Shown: positions 10,516-20,221 of the stretch, piece by piece | Layout of the letters: every line of letters begins with the position of its first letter | How positions within the stretch are numbered: the first letter of the stretch is position 1 | Assembly (NCBI GenBank): GCA_024195585.1 | Contig: SWBL01000503.1 | Span: forward strand, 1-26,694 | DNA from: Aureobasidium sp. EXF-3400 | Lineage: Eukaryota > Ascomycota > Dothideomycetes > Dothideales > Saccotheciaceae | Length of the DNA: 26,694 nucleotides | Direction of reading: 5' to 3' | Notes under the pieces: generated by a model | Seen by the model: the letters and a program-made list of their open reading frames with translations, nothing else | Told to the model about the DNA's origin: nothing | Database searches by the model: none | Program-made: the position numbers and the translations under genes

Positions 10516-10803
10516 GGAAACTGGAGATATCTAGCTAATGGACAAAAGGCTCTTCAACAAGCATACCATGGGGCCCCTATCCAACAATCATCGATACACC
10601 ATTATAGAAACAGAACTTGGAATGAAACGAGATAAGCAAAGGAATCGTAGGCTCTGCTTACTGCACAGAGGATGAAGAATGACTTTTTTTTTCTCTCGCT
10701 TGGATGGACATTATAAGATTCATGAGGCATCACACACTCCTAGCCAGAGAATCAATCTCGCATATTCAGATGCTGAGATTGGACCTGTACGATATCAAAG
10801 CCT

Positions 10804-12250
10804 CTAAGCGTCCTTGGTCACTTCATCCTCGACTTTGGCCTTCTTGCTTGTTGCTTCCTGATTTTCATCTTCTAGCTTTCTTTTGCTTGCTGGAGTGGCA
10901 GCGGCGGTTGCGGCAGGCTTCTTCTTCTTGATTAGACCGCTAAGGTCGTTGGCGTTTGCTGTTGCTTCAGCGATGCGCTGTTTCTGGTCGGCAGGGGTTG
11001 CACCCAGCATACCGCCCAGAATACCACGCAGAGGGTTCTCTGCGGCGCCTACAGGTGTCTTGAGGTCGATGAGCTGTGGCAGACATTAGTTGTTGTAATG
11101 TGATGGATAATTATGATGTCGGACTTACGCGTTGCTCCATCTCGGACATCAGTTCCTTGACATCTTTGATTTCCTTCTTCTTTGCTTCTTGCTTGTCAGC
11201 TGGGTGGGATGACAGAGAGGATTCCTCCTTCTCGACTCGTAGACGACAGGATTCGATGGCCATCTCCATGTGTGTGACTGCTTCTTTGCGCAGATCTTCG
11301 TCGACAGTTTCCTCTTTTTGAGCACCTTGCTCGACTGCCTCTGCGTTTGTTGTAGTGACCGAGGCGAACTCCATGGCGAGTGCCAGCTTGAAGTGTGCTT
11401 CTGCAAGAAGACTAGACTCTAGGGGGTACAGCTTCTGCTTCAGCTCGAGTGCTGAGCGACCTTCAGCGACGGCTTCAGGGAAGTTTTCATTCTCCATGGA
11501 AAGTTCAGCTTGGAGGTCGTGCGTGTCGGCCAGGCGATCCATGACCTGTCGTGCTTCGGGGTTCTCGACCAGTGTTTCCTTTCCTTTGCCCTTACTGTCA
11601 GAGTGGTGGGGTATCGTTTCAAGCTTGCGAGTGAGGAGGACGCGCGCAATGTCAAGAATCTCGTATGCGATAGCAAAATCATCATCTTCTTCCTCTTCCT
11701 CGGCATCCTCTTCGGCGTCGTCGCCTTCGTCTTCGCTGTCTGTCCAGTTCTCGTCGCCGGTGATTTGGAAGAAGGGCTTGTTCGCGGTTTCGTTCTCTTT
11801 CTTCGTAGCGCTGCCGTCCTTGTCATCGATGACAGCTTCAACAACCTCCTCTGCCATCTTCTGTTCGCCGTCCTTGAGCGCATCGTTATTCGCAGCGCTC
11901 GACTTGGTCTTGCGCTTCTTCTTCTGAGGCTCTCCACTACCAGCGACCTTGTTTCCTAGTACATCGCTCTTGCTGACAGCCAGGTGGTACAGGCAGCGGC
12001 CGTATTGATAGAGCAGATCGGCGTTATCCAGCGACATTTCACCGTTCAGCTGCTCCTGCAGTTCCGAGGCTTGCGAGTAGAATTCCGAGGCAGCAGCATA
12101 GTTCTTGAGCGAGTATTCTTTGGTTGCGGCAGCTTGTAGTCTGGCGAGATTTGCTTGTGCCTCGTCTCTGTTCTCGATTTGGGGAGATTTTTGAGCTGAC
12201 TGCTCTTCTGCGACAGCATCGAGTGGCTGCTGTTGTTCGGGCACCGACAT
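10804..12250 (-). CDS. NASP: NASP/Sim3/Hif1-family histone H3-H4 chaperone
   Basis: This is a nuclear escort chaperone of 463 aa that in this family binds histone H3 (and CENP-A in fission yeast) and hands it to assembly factors. Exons are 12250-11129 and 11073-10804, with a 55-base intron (gtaagt...cacag) in phase 0. TPR-like helices span about 33-95 (LARLQAAATKEYSLKNYAAASEFYSQA). A very acidic insertion at about 168-192 (DSEDEGDDAEEDAEEEEEDDD) interrupts the second repeat, as is typical of NASP. An SHNi-TPR region follows at about 243-300 (DLQAELSMENENFPEAV), then a coiled helix to about 374. Exon 2 carries LIDLKTPVGAAENPLRGILGGMLG and lysine-rich nuclear signals (KKKK, KRK, KKAKVE). The frame continues upstream of 12250, but MSVPEQQQ is the likely start. 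It is divergent with dpb2, 236 bases apart. Confidence 0.9.
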
Positions 12251-12362
12251 GATGATGTGCGATACTACGATCTGATAGAAAGTTGCAGGCGCGAAACAAG
12301 TCGTCCGTGAATGGTTGTAGCAAACAAAAGTGCAAGTAGGACAATGTTTGGTGAGGTTGCTC

Positions 12363-12416
12363 GGCCAATCACATGAAGATTGACGTGAAAGCACGCGCGC
12401 CTTCCGCGTCGACGCG
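12363..12416. promoter_or_regulatory. Shared divergent promoter with MCB-like palindrome
   Basis: Between the starts of the histone chaperone (12250, -) and dpb2 (12487, +) lie a CCAAT box (12365-12369), a CRE-like TGACGTGA (12381-12388), ACGCGCGC (12393-12400) and a perfect 12-base palindrome CGCGTCGACGCG (12405-12416). ACGCG-type cores are the binding sites of MBF/SBF-class factors that switch on DNA-synthesis genes at G1/S in yeasts. Both flanking genes are S-phase functions. The motifs are seen directly; the regulatory role is inferred. Confidence 0.4.
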
Positions 12417-12486
12417 AAGAAGCACTTTAGGGAAGTCGCGTCCACCACAAGTCCGTCGACAACACAAAAGATCAGTCACTCTCAAG

Positions 12487-14715
12487 ATGGCAACCACGAT
12501 TCGCCTGCAAGAGAATGCTGTTCCTTCCTCGAGTCCTGCCTTTGGAACGCCCGTCCATCCCATCAATCCTCGAGATAAAAGACCTCCAATTCCTCCGCCA
12601 GCATTCAAGCCTTCGATCCCTACCATTCTACCCATCCTCCTCCCACCTGCCAGTCTGAGACCCTTGGCCTTCCGAACCTTCACAAAGAAGCACAATCTCA
12701 CTCTCAGCTCCCCTGCTCTACAATCACTAGCCACCTTTATCGGCAAACACTGCGGCTCTGCATGGCGTGAACGAGGCACAGCAGAGGGTGTCCTCGAAGA
12801 GGTCGCAAAAGCTTGGAAAAAGAGTGGTGGTAGCTTGATTGTCAACGATGGCTCCTTGCTCAAGAACATCCTCAAGACTATCGAGAGTTTGATGACCGGC
12901 GGTAAGGTCACTCAAACAAAATCAAATCTAAGCAGACAAAGTAGTTTCGCTTTTGCTGGCGAGAGTCAAGATCTCTCGAGACGATCAAGTCTTGTCGACG
13001 CTTCTTTCCAATCACAAGATGTCGGAGAAGATGATGATGCAGACACCCGAGATCCTCGAGCATGGATCAAGGTTGTCAGTGCCAGTGATCAGCCCAGACT
13101 GAGCTACAATCTCCACAAGAAGCACTTTGAGAAGATCACGACAAAGTCCTCTCTCCTTCCGTCACCAGCTCATAGAACTCAACTCTTCCGCGACCGGTTC
13201 AACCTCATCCATCAACGTCTGATGCGAAATGAAGCCTTCCAAGCTCCTGCAATCGCCAACGCCCGCTCTCTGAAACGTCAAGATTCAACTTCTGTACAAC
13301 AATTTTACAAGATTACCCCTATTGCAAACCTTTTAGGTAGAAATGGCAGCAATCATGTCTTGCTCGGCATGCTAGTCATCACTCCTACTGGCACTCTGGC
13401 ATTGAACGATCTGACTGGAAGCATCACTCTGGACCTGCAGCATGCAAAACCTTTACAGGGCGTCGATTCATCATGGTTCTGTCCTGGTATGATAGTCTTG
13501 ATCGAAGGCGTATACGAAGAGGAGTATTCAGGAGCCGGTGCTAGTGGCCTGGGTGCCTCCACTGGTGTCGGTGGTACTATTGGAGGAAAGTTCATCGGCT
13601 TCAGTATTGGTGGTCCTCCATCTGAGAAACGTAGCGCAACGCTGGGTATCGCCGACTCGTCTAAACAACCAGATGTTGGCCTCGGTGGCGGTTTTGGCTG
13701 GACAGACTTCCTTGGTCTGGGCAGTGAGAAGGTCATGGGAGCCAAGATGCGTAAGCTGGAGAAACGCCTTCTCGCACCTACAGAAGAGCAGGCCTCTCAG
13801 CAACGCAAGATGGTCATACTAGGTGAGGTCAATCTGGATGATCCATCGTCACTAGAGGCTTTGCGTGCCGTCCTGCGTGTGTATGCTGCAGAGGATGAAC
13901 TCGCACCTCTGTGTTTCATGCTTCTAGGCAATTTTGTCAGCCATCCAGTCATGGCTGGTGGTGGTAGTGGCGGCAGCATCGAGTACAAAGAGTACTTTAA
14001 TGACCTCGCCACTGTACTCTCAGACTTCCCTGCACTTTTACGGAACTCCACATGGGTCTTTGTGCCTGGCGACAACGATCCTTGGGCCTCTGCCTTCAGT
14101 GCTGGAGCCAGCAATCCCGTTCCACGCCCACCCATCCCTGGTCTCTTCACTAGCCGAGTAAAGCGTGCTTTCGCTGCCGCTAAGTCAGAGGCACCCCTCC
14201 CAAAATCAGATGACAGTAGTGTACCTGTCGAGCCAATCTGGGCATCCAACCCGGCACGTGTATCGATCTTCGGCCCAGCTCACGAGATTACGGTCTTTCG
14301 CGATGATATCTCTAGTCGTCTGCGTCGCAACGCAATAACCTTTGGCAAAGCCACCACTGCAGAGGATGAAGACGAGGATATGTCCGATTCGGCGCCTGCA
14401 GAAATACCTACACCCACACAAATCGCCCGCAAACTCGTCCTCTCCCTACTCCCACAGTCGAGTCTCTCACCTTTCCCATTGTCTACTCGGCCGGTACTTT
14501 GGGATCAGGGCAGTGCAATGAGCTTGTACCCTCTTCCGCATACTTTGGTATTGGCCGATGCCGAAGCGCCGGCATTTGCAGTCACGTTCGAGGGTTGTCA
14601 TGTGCTAAACCCTGGACGACTCTGTAGAGATGAGGGACGGGGCAGACGGGTGGCCTGGATCGAGTATGATTGCTGGGCTAAGAGAGGTGAAGTCAAGGAT
14701 ATCTGGTCATCGTGA
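12487..14715 (+). CDS. dpb2: DNA polymerase epsilon subunit B (Dpb2)
   Basis: This is the second subunit of leading-strand DNA polymerase epsilon. It is essential for linking the polymerase to GINS/CMG at origins. The protein is 742 aa with no intron. The N-terminal Dpb2 domain is at about 45-135 (LPIILPP-like SLRPLAFRTFTKKHNLTL, WRERGTAEGVLEEVAKAWKKSGG). A serine-rich linker is followed by FYKITPIANLLGR at about 273 and an OB-fold region (LLGMLVITPTGTLALNDLTGSI...FCPGMIVLIEGVYEEE, about 291-346). A calcineurin-like but catalytically dead phosphoesterase domain (about 440-735) contains LGEVNLDD, LLGNFVSHP, VFVPGDNDPW and NPARV. A glycine-rich insertion (GASGLGASTGVGGTIGG) breaks the OB region. 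The frame is open from ATG 12373, adding 38 basic residues. I prefer 12487 because family members start near here and the added part overlaps promoter motifs. Confidence 0.95.
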   Translation: MATTIRLQENAVPSSSPAFGTPVHPINPRDKRPPIPPPAFKPSIPTILPILLPPASLRPLAFRTFTKKHNLTLSSPALQSLATFIGKHCGSAWRERGTAEGVLEEVAKAWKKSGGSLIVNDGSLLKNILKTIESLMTGGKVTQTKSNLSRQSSFAFAGESQDLSRRSSLVDASFQSQDVGEDDDADTRDPRAWIKVVSASDQPRLSYNLHKKHFEKITTKSSLLPSPAHRTQLFRDRFNLIHQRLMRNEAFQAPAIANARSLKRQDSTSVQQFYKITPIANLLGRNGSNHVLLGMLVITPTGTLALNDLTGSITLDLQHAKPLQGVDSSWFCPGMIVLIEGVYEEEYSGAGASGLGASTGVGGTIGGKFIGFSIGGPPSEKRSATLGIADSSKQPDVGLGGGFGWTDFLGLGSEKVMGAKMRKLEKRLLAPTEEQASQQRKMVILGEVNLDDPSSLEALRAVLRVYAAEDELAPLCFMLLGNFVSHPVMAGGGSGGSIEYKEYFNDLATVLSDFPALLRNSTWVFVPGDNDPWASAFSAGASNPVPRPPIPGLFTSRVKRAFAAAKSEAPLPKSDDSSVPVEPIWASNPARVSIFGPAHEITVFRDDISSRLRRNAITFGKATTAEDEDEDMSDSAPAEIPTPTQIARKLVLSLLPQSSLSPFPLSTRPVLWDQGSAMSLYPLPHTLVLADAEAPAFAVTFEGCHVLNPGRLCRDEGRGRRVAWIEYDCWAKRGEVKDIWSS

Positions 14716-14739
14716 GTGAGTGAGTGAGTGAGTGAGTGA
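14712..14739. repeat. (GTGA)7 microsatellite over the dpb2 stop codon
   Basis: Seven perfect GTGA units begin one base before the dpb2 stop (TGA 14713-14715). Because the four-base unit gives TGA once every 12 bases in each frame, changes in repeat number cannot remove a nearby stop. Confidence 0.95.
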
Positions 14740-15077
14740 ATGAGATAATGTTAGCTGCGTTGTTGCATAGCGGTGGAGTTTTGTTGTTAATGGAAGACTA
14801 GTGGGCAGAACATATGTAGAGCAAATGAACATGACAATCAAATGGCATCAATCCCTTCCTGCGTCTGACAATACGTTCCTGAATCGTTTTCTCCATCTCA
14901 CTTGGGCCAGGACAGGGAAAGAAGGAACCAGCTGTACGCCTATTGCATGGGACTCGAGAGTTCGAAACGATACGAAAACATCATACTGCTCTATCTAAAG
15001 GAAACTTTTAGACTTGGTAAACAAGACATTTGCAACATCAGCAAAAGAAAGGAGCAACCCATCAAGTGTCCCTTTCT
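14716..15077. other. Convergent 3' spacer
   Basis: This spacer lies between the dpb2 stop and the stop of the convergent histidine phosphatase gene. It starts with the GTGA repeat and otherwise shows no gene or clear structure; it should hold both 3' UTRs. Confidence 0.6.
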
Positions 15078-16699
15078 CTAAACAGAAGAAGCAGTAGTAG
15101 CAACAGGAAGAACACCATTACTGCACACACAAGCAGCATCACTAGTCACCGGCGGGCCATTAGTACACCAAGCCGCCGCATCCCAAGGCACAGTCGTCGT
15201 GGTAGTAGCATTCTTGGCAATACTCAAAACCTCCGCCTTGACGAACACCGGGATCACAGCACCGGTGACCAGCGAAAAAGACCTGTGGCCCAGCACTCTG
15301 AGCAACGAACTAGCCTCTCCACTGTGCGTGGTGATGGAAATCACCTCGGCATCTTTGGGGGAAGAAGAGAAGATTTCATCCAAAGCGATTTTGGATCTGT
15401 AGTCTTGGGCAGAGGAAGATTCTTCGGTGATGCCATTCCACAATTCGTCGGTTTCTGTAAACGAAGACTCGATGGACCACGTAGGGAACAAATCGTGGAT
15501 GTAGGTTTTGTTGCTGCGGTGATCACAAGTATGTGTGCTGATGCCCTCTCTAATCAATTCCTTGATCGTAGGCAAAAAATTCTCCAATCCCAGACCGCTG
15601 AAAGTGTAGTTTGCAGTTTTCAGGCAACGGGTCAGGGGAGATACGTAAAACACTTGAGGCGGTTGGATCTTTTGTTGCGAGATTTCTTGGCTCCAGAAGG
15701 AATTTGCTTTTAGGGCTTGGGCGACTCCGTTGGGGGTTAGATCGGCGTCTTGCCAGCTGTTGGTGCTGTTGCCGGTTTGTTGGCTCCAGTAGCAGTTCCA
15801 GGCGGGAGTGCCGTAGTAGGTTTGTGCGGCGTTGTGGTAGCCTTCTCCATGGCGACCAATAAACAATAACTTGTAAGCGGTGTTTTTGGGGCTTTGGCTG
15901 TTCAAGTGGTTTAAGAGGTTGTTGAAGCGTTGCCATTGGGTGAGTCCTGCATCAGAAGTTGTGTCGGTGGAGTAAGTCTGGTTGATCAGACCAAAATTGG
16001 TTGCAGTCTAAAGAGTTTGTGTTAGCAAGGACTGGAAAACCTCCTAGAAAAATTTCTACCAGCGCAACTCACGTAGTCGAAAGTGCTAGGGACAGTGCTA
16101 GCGAGATCCTGAAGGAAGTAGCCAGCAACGTTGGTGTAGTTGATGTATTCAGTGCCCTGGTTGACCGTAGGCACAGAAGCAGTAGCCGGAGCTGTAGAAG
16201 CAGTAGGCTCAGAAAAGGTAGCAGGCTGAGTGACACTAAAGCCCAAAGTGGTGGTGGTGGACGAAGCACTGCTGGACAAGCTCAGAGGAGCATCCTTGAT
16301 CTTGCGTGCACCTCTGATACCCTTGTTGACAAGAGGCTTGTTGAGCTTCTTCTTCATGTAGCAGGCAGTGCCAGACATGCTGATATCAATACATCCCTCA
16401 GTAGCATCGCAAGCATTGATACAGTCGCCGATTCTGTTGCTGGCAATGTTGACAGACTTCAAGTCACCACCGCTATAATCAATACCGCACTCGACAACAA
16501 AAGCGGCGCCGCTTTTGGCGATGAAAATGTTGTTGTTGGCCTCAGGACAGGTAGGATGAGTCGAAGTAGGTTGTGCCGAAGAGTCTGCGGAAGAAGCAAT
16601 CGAGTACGAGGAGCTAGCGGTCGTGCTGATGGCTTTGGCATCGCTCAGTGCAAGCAACGAGATGGCAACAGACGCCAGAGAAACAGAGGTGTACACCAT
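15078..16699 (-). CDS. Secreted PAN/Apple-like domain plus histidine phosphatase fusion
   Basis: This is a predicted extracellular phosphohydrolase of the phosphoglycerate mutase-like (histidine phosphatase) superfamily, 518 aa. Exons are 16699-16073 and 16007-15078, with a 65-base intron (gtgagt...ctttag) that joins STFDY to TATNFGLINQTY. The signal peptide is about 1-23 (MVYTSVSLASVAISLLALSDAKA). Residues 51-113 carry six cysteines (51, 71, 93, 97, 103, 113) in a PAN/Apple-like pattern. A Ser/Thr linker runs from about 138 to 185. The catalytic domain has LLFIGRHGEGYHN (nucleophile His262), SPLTRCLKTA (Arg336), a conserved ELIREG (Glu363) and ITTHSGEAS (second His437), so the active site looks intact. 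A short Cys-containing tail ends the protein. An in-frame ATG lies seven codons upstream at 16720. The true substrate is unknown; the RHG domain alone does not make it a glycolytic mutase. Confidence 0.88.
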
Positions 16700-17452
16700 T
16701 CTGACTGTGTGTTGCAACAAAGATACAAATTGAATGACCTACCTGCGTGTTTGCTGGGACTAGCTGACCTAGATATATTCTGCCATGGTACATAGAATAG
16801 GGGATAGAAGAAGACGGCAGTGAGCACCTTCAGCAAGATAGCGAATGACATGATGTGCAGTAGACACGCTGTGTGCTCGCGTGCTCATTTCTTGCCGTGT
16901 CATCCACGAAATGCTCGGGTGAGGTCGAGTTGAGAAGGAGGGCTGGTTGATGTGGAGGTGCGTGAAGTTGGCGCGGGCCCAATCACAAGCCCCACGTGCC
17001 TCCATACCACTTCTTTACGAGATATTAACAACTGCAAAAAAAGAAGCCTCAGACCCGCAATCAATCTCGGGCTTCATATCGGCAGGGCATGAGAAGCGAT
17101 CAAGAGAGATACTTGTATCACTCAACAGCCGAAAGCATAATACACGCGGATAAATGTAAAAGTTTTGTTCATGGCAACGTTGATCATAGACCACGTGAAA
17201 TGGTCCAGAAACACTCTGCCTCCTCCTCCCTCATCGTCGAGCACGATTTGATCTACCTATGCTCTTGTAGCTTGAAAGGTTTACAACACCCCTCCTGTCG
17301 GACCGAAAGAACGCCAATAATAACAAGCAATGATGAACAAGAAGAAAAATTATAATGCGTCTCTAGACTGGCTGGCCAATTCAGTCTTACCTCTGAAGAG
17401 GTAGACAGGCGCGAAAAACTGCGATAGATGTTCGAAAGATGTACCCAAAAGC
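16700..17452. other. Intergenic region upstream of the phosphatase gene
   Basis: This is about 750 bases between the phosphatase start and the SPF30-like stop on the same strand. It should contain the phosphatase promoter and the SPF30 3' UTR. CACGTG E-box cores occur at about 16994 and 17190. I see no gene. Confidence 0.5.
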
Positions 17453-18429
17453 TCACTCAAGAGTGTAGTTGTGACGGGTGCGCTCGACATCCTTACGCAT
17501 GGTCTGGCCAGAGCCTGTGAAGCCCACTGTACACATGTCAGCAAGCGAACAGATGGCTTGAGGCGTAGATGAACTTACCTCTTGCAGTAGGAGCTTCACC
17601 TGTGCGGAACATGCTCTCTTTCTGGACAACCTTGGCAGCTTTACCTGTAGAGGCCTTTGATTGCCAGGACTTCCAGTTGTTCTTACTACTTTCGAGCGCC
17701 TTAGAAGTCTTGACCTTCTTTGGAGGCTTTTTGTCACCGTCAAGTGGCTTAATCTGATCTTTCTTTGCAGCGCTTGCTAAGGCAGGATTGATGTTGGCCT
17801 CGGCCGAGATGACACCGGGAATCGGGGTGCTGACTATGGGTGTGGATGGTACGGAGACTGCAGGAGAGCCATCAGCTTTGCGCTTCTGAGAAGTCGAAGA
17901 TGAAGCCGATGGAAGAGGGCGCAAATGTTCTTGACGCAAAGTTTCGGTGCCCGAGTAGCCCTTGAAGTTGACAGTATAAATCGGGGCGGCTGAAGAGCCA
18001 GTAACCGAGATGATACGGGCTTCGTAGAACTGCTTGTCGCCTGCATACTTTGCCAGCACGGTGTCGTTGACTTTGAACGAAATGGGGGCTTTCTTCTCTT
18101 CGACTGCAGGAGCGGCAGTTAGGGCCTGCTTGCGGAATGCCGGGTGGTTTTCCTTGCTCCATTTCTCGCTGGGCTGAGCTGCTTCTGTCTTGCTGGCAGG
18201 CGGTTCTGGGTTGAGAGCGGCGATTCTAGAGTCAACATCTTGGAGCAGGGCGACGATCTCTGCTTTCATGGCGAGGGCATCTTCCAGATCGGGCACCTCG
18301 GCGAGCATCTGCTCGACTTCGACAAGCTATGGATGGCGGTCAGTGTGGTCTATAGAAATAGCAGCATGGACAACTCACGTTGCGCTCATAGTCGGCACGT
18401 TCTGACTGGAGCTGGGCGAGACTCATCAT
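17453..18429 (-). CDS. spf30: SPF30/SMNDC1-like Tudor-domain splicing factor
   Basis: This is a nuclear protein of 290 aa whose relatives act in spliceosome assembly, with the Tudor domain binding symmetrically dimethylated arginines of Sm proteins. Exons are 18429-18379, 18326-17579 and 17526-17453; both introns are 52 bases. The N-terminal helix region (MSLAQLQSERADYERN, then LVEVEQMLAEVPDLEDALAMK) is typical of the family. The Tudor domain is at about 99-156 (FKVNDTVLAKYAGDKQFYEARI...YTVNFKGYSGTETLRQEHLRPL). A basic linker (KPPKKVKTSK, KNNWKSWQSK) follows. The last exon restores the conserved C-terminus KESMFRTGEAPTARVGFTGS and GQTMRKDVERTRHNY. Two start ATGs are adjacent (18429 and 18426). 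SMN itself is excluded by the family-specific C-terminus. Confidence 0.88.
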
Positions 18430-18948
18430 GTGTTCAGTAGAGTTCTGTTTGTTGGCTGTGAAGGGGTGGTACCAATCTGCCCTGCGTCTTTCTTTGGGCT
18501 CGGTGTTGTATTAACTCAGCAGCACAATCACCTCTCACGGATGCGCTTCACTCTGATCAGATAGAAAGTTTGTCACGATTGATGAACGACTCGGCAGCGC
18601 GCAACTGGTGGAGCGGCGGCAATGACGCTCGACGCACGGGCCTCTCGGTTATGCGTCCAGCGCGCCTGCCTTCTGCAAAGCTGGCACCTTCCTGCTCTCT
18701 TCACTCCTCGCACAACCATGAACACATCACATGTTTTGTCGAAACATGATTTTCGAATTATTCATTTGCATATGTTGAGTATGCTGCTAAACTGCTTAGA
18801 ACCCTCAATCCTTGACGCCTTGCCATACCATGCCTCCTGTTCCAACCCAACGCCCGCATACCATGTCCAACAACCCATCAAACGCCTGTCATGCCTAATG
18901 TCCAACGCCATGCCACTCCAGGAACTCCAAGGAACGCTCAGGAACCTT
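18430..18948. other. Spacer between SPF30-like and 2EXR-like genes
   Basis: This is about 520 bases upstream of the SPF30-like gene and downstream of the next minus-strand gene. It is C-rich toward the right with loose CCATGCC/CATGTCC-like repetition (18820-18930). I see no gene. Confidence 0.5.
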
Positions 18949-19770
18949 TCACAAAAGATACGCCATGTCCCAAATCGACTGCCTGTTCCACTGTTTGATA
19001 CCCATATCCTTGACCAATTTGTTCATTCTCATCTCGAGCGCCTCGCAAAGCCTTTCGGCATATTTGTCTGACCGTCCACTCGCGTCGACACGAACGTATT
19101 CGATCTCGTAGCCGATGTTGCTTTTTGCAGAGTGCCGCAGACGGAAGCAAGCACTAGCGTCACGATGCCATTCGTTATATGCATCCTTGTATACTCCGCG
19201 TGCAATCTGCACAAGCACCACTGTCTTGATCTTTGCAATCTTCTCGCTGCTCATGTTGTCAAGCCATCGGGGAACCCCAGTGTTGAAAGAGCTGTAAGGG
19301 TATGCAATTGGAGCATCCATAACCGGGCGAGGATGGAAGTTGATCGAGTCGCGGCGTCTGACGACAAAGTCGTTCTTCTGGTAGAAGATGGGTTGACCTT
19401 CGAAGCGCGCTAGCCTGCAGCTTCGTAGGAATGCCGGCTCCTTGGCCGAATCTTGACTTGCATGGCGGCTTGTAGTCTTGCGCATGACTGCTGATACTCC
19501 ATCGTTGACGCATGCCATGCTGTATATCATCTCCCGAAGTTCATAGGGAAGTTGGAAAATGCGACATTGTTGTTGCGTGTGGATAGGATACTCGTCGATG
19601 GTAGGTGGTCGGAGCGGTAGTTCCGCTGTTGTGCTAGTAGTGACCGAGTCGAAAGGGTCTGATACAACGGTATGTGCTGGGGAGGGAGAGGACATCCTCT
19701 GGCGTTTGTATCTTGCACCCTCATCTTCAAAGTTGTCTGTCCACGGGACAGCAGTCATGTTGGCTGACAT
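18949..19770 (-). CDS. 2EXR/F-box-like fungal hypothetical protein
   Basis: The frame encodes 273 aa without a clear intron. After a disordered, Ser/Thr-rich N-terminus (1-65) comes FQLPYELREMIYSMAC (about 72-87). This is the leucine-proline, Arg-Glu-x-Ile-Tyr signature shared by many Pezizomycotina proteins of the 2EXR / F-box-like superfamily, usually present in large lineage-specific families of unknown role. The later RSCRLARFEGQPIFYQKNDFVV matches the usual second block of these proteins (returning polar helix then LFYxxNxF). The C-terminal half (about 165-273) is not recognised. The start at 19770 is chosen as the longest frame; Met5 at 19758 is an alternative. Function is unknown, and ubiquitin-ligase involvement cannot be assumed. 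Confidence 0.7.
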   Translation of the reverse strand: MSANMTAVPWTDNFEDEGARYKRQRMSSPSPAHTVVSDPFDSVTTSTTAELPLRPPTIDEYPIHTQQQCRIFQLPYELREMIYSMACVNDGVSAVMRKTTSRHASQDSAKEPAFLRSCRLARFEGQPIFYQKNDFVVRRRDSINFHPRPVMDAPIAYPYSSFNTGVPRWLDNMSSEKIAKIKTVVLVQIARGVYKDAYNEWHRDASACFRLRHSAKSNIGYEIEYVRVDASGRSDKYAERLCEALEMRMNKLVKDMGIKQWNRQSIWDMAYLL

Positions 19771-20171
19771 TTGGGCATGAAGGAGCTGAGGGAAAAGGAA
19801 AGGACATGCCTCACATCGTGCTGGTCACACGGTCGCATTAAAATACTTCCCCTCAATGACCGAAAGACATCCTTGGCAGGGACCATTGGGTGAAGGGTTG
19901 CGTCTTCCTTGCGCCAATTAGCTATCGTTATCTGAACAAAGAAACGAGAGTCATGGCCCGGACGGGGTTCTAGAGTTGATAATTGCAACGCGCGGTCCGG
20001 AATAGAGGGATTATGCATGGCGAATCAACTCTGTTGCTTGGTCAAGGTCGGGCAACCAAGCCGAAGGCCGATCCGGATGCATGCCTGAAAGTGATACGAA
20101 GGATGCCCGATAAGCATGGCTAGGGTCGACGAGTTCCGTATCAGGTAGTACCTCCTTGCTGGTGGCGGAGC

Positions 20172-20221
20172 ATCACCGATAGTCCTAAGCTCACTACTAG
20201 AGCAATCGGACTATCGGTGAT
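20172..20221. repeat. 14-bp perfect inverted repeat (hairpin)
   Basis: The left arm ATCACCGATAGTCC (20172-20185) and the right arm GGACTATCGGTGAT (20208-20221) are perfect reverse complements around a 22-base loop. The arms include CCGATA/TATCGG. It could be a transcribed hairpin, a symmetric binding site or a remnant of a small inverted-repeat element. No coding sequence surrounds it. Confidence 0.9.

Noticed and set aside
11355..11959. Plus-strand frames of 190 and 149 codons opposite the histone chaperone
   Set aside because: They are antisense to the acidic low-complexity region; the Ser/Phe-rich composition is the reverse complement of Glu/Asp codons.
12373..12486. 38-residue N-terminal extension of Dpb2
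   Set aside because: It overlaps promoter-like motifs and is absent from the usual family start; ATG 12487 fits better.
15030..15713. 227-codon plus-strand frame antisense to the phosphatase domain
   Set aside because: The minus strand encodes the conserved RHG phosphatase; this frame has no recognisable features.
16001..16795. 264-codon plus-strand frame antisense to the PAN-phosphatase first exon
   Set aside because: It is a shadow of a well-supported minus-strand gene. The conserved cysteines and catalytic motifs are all on the minus strand.
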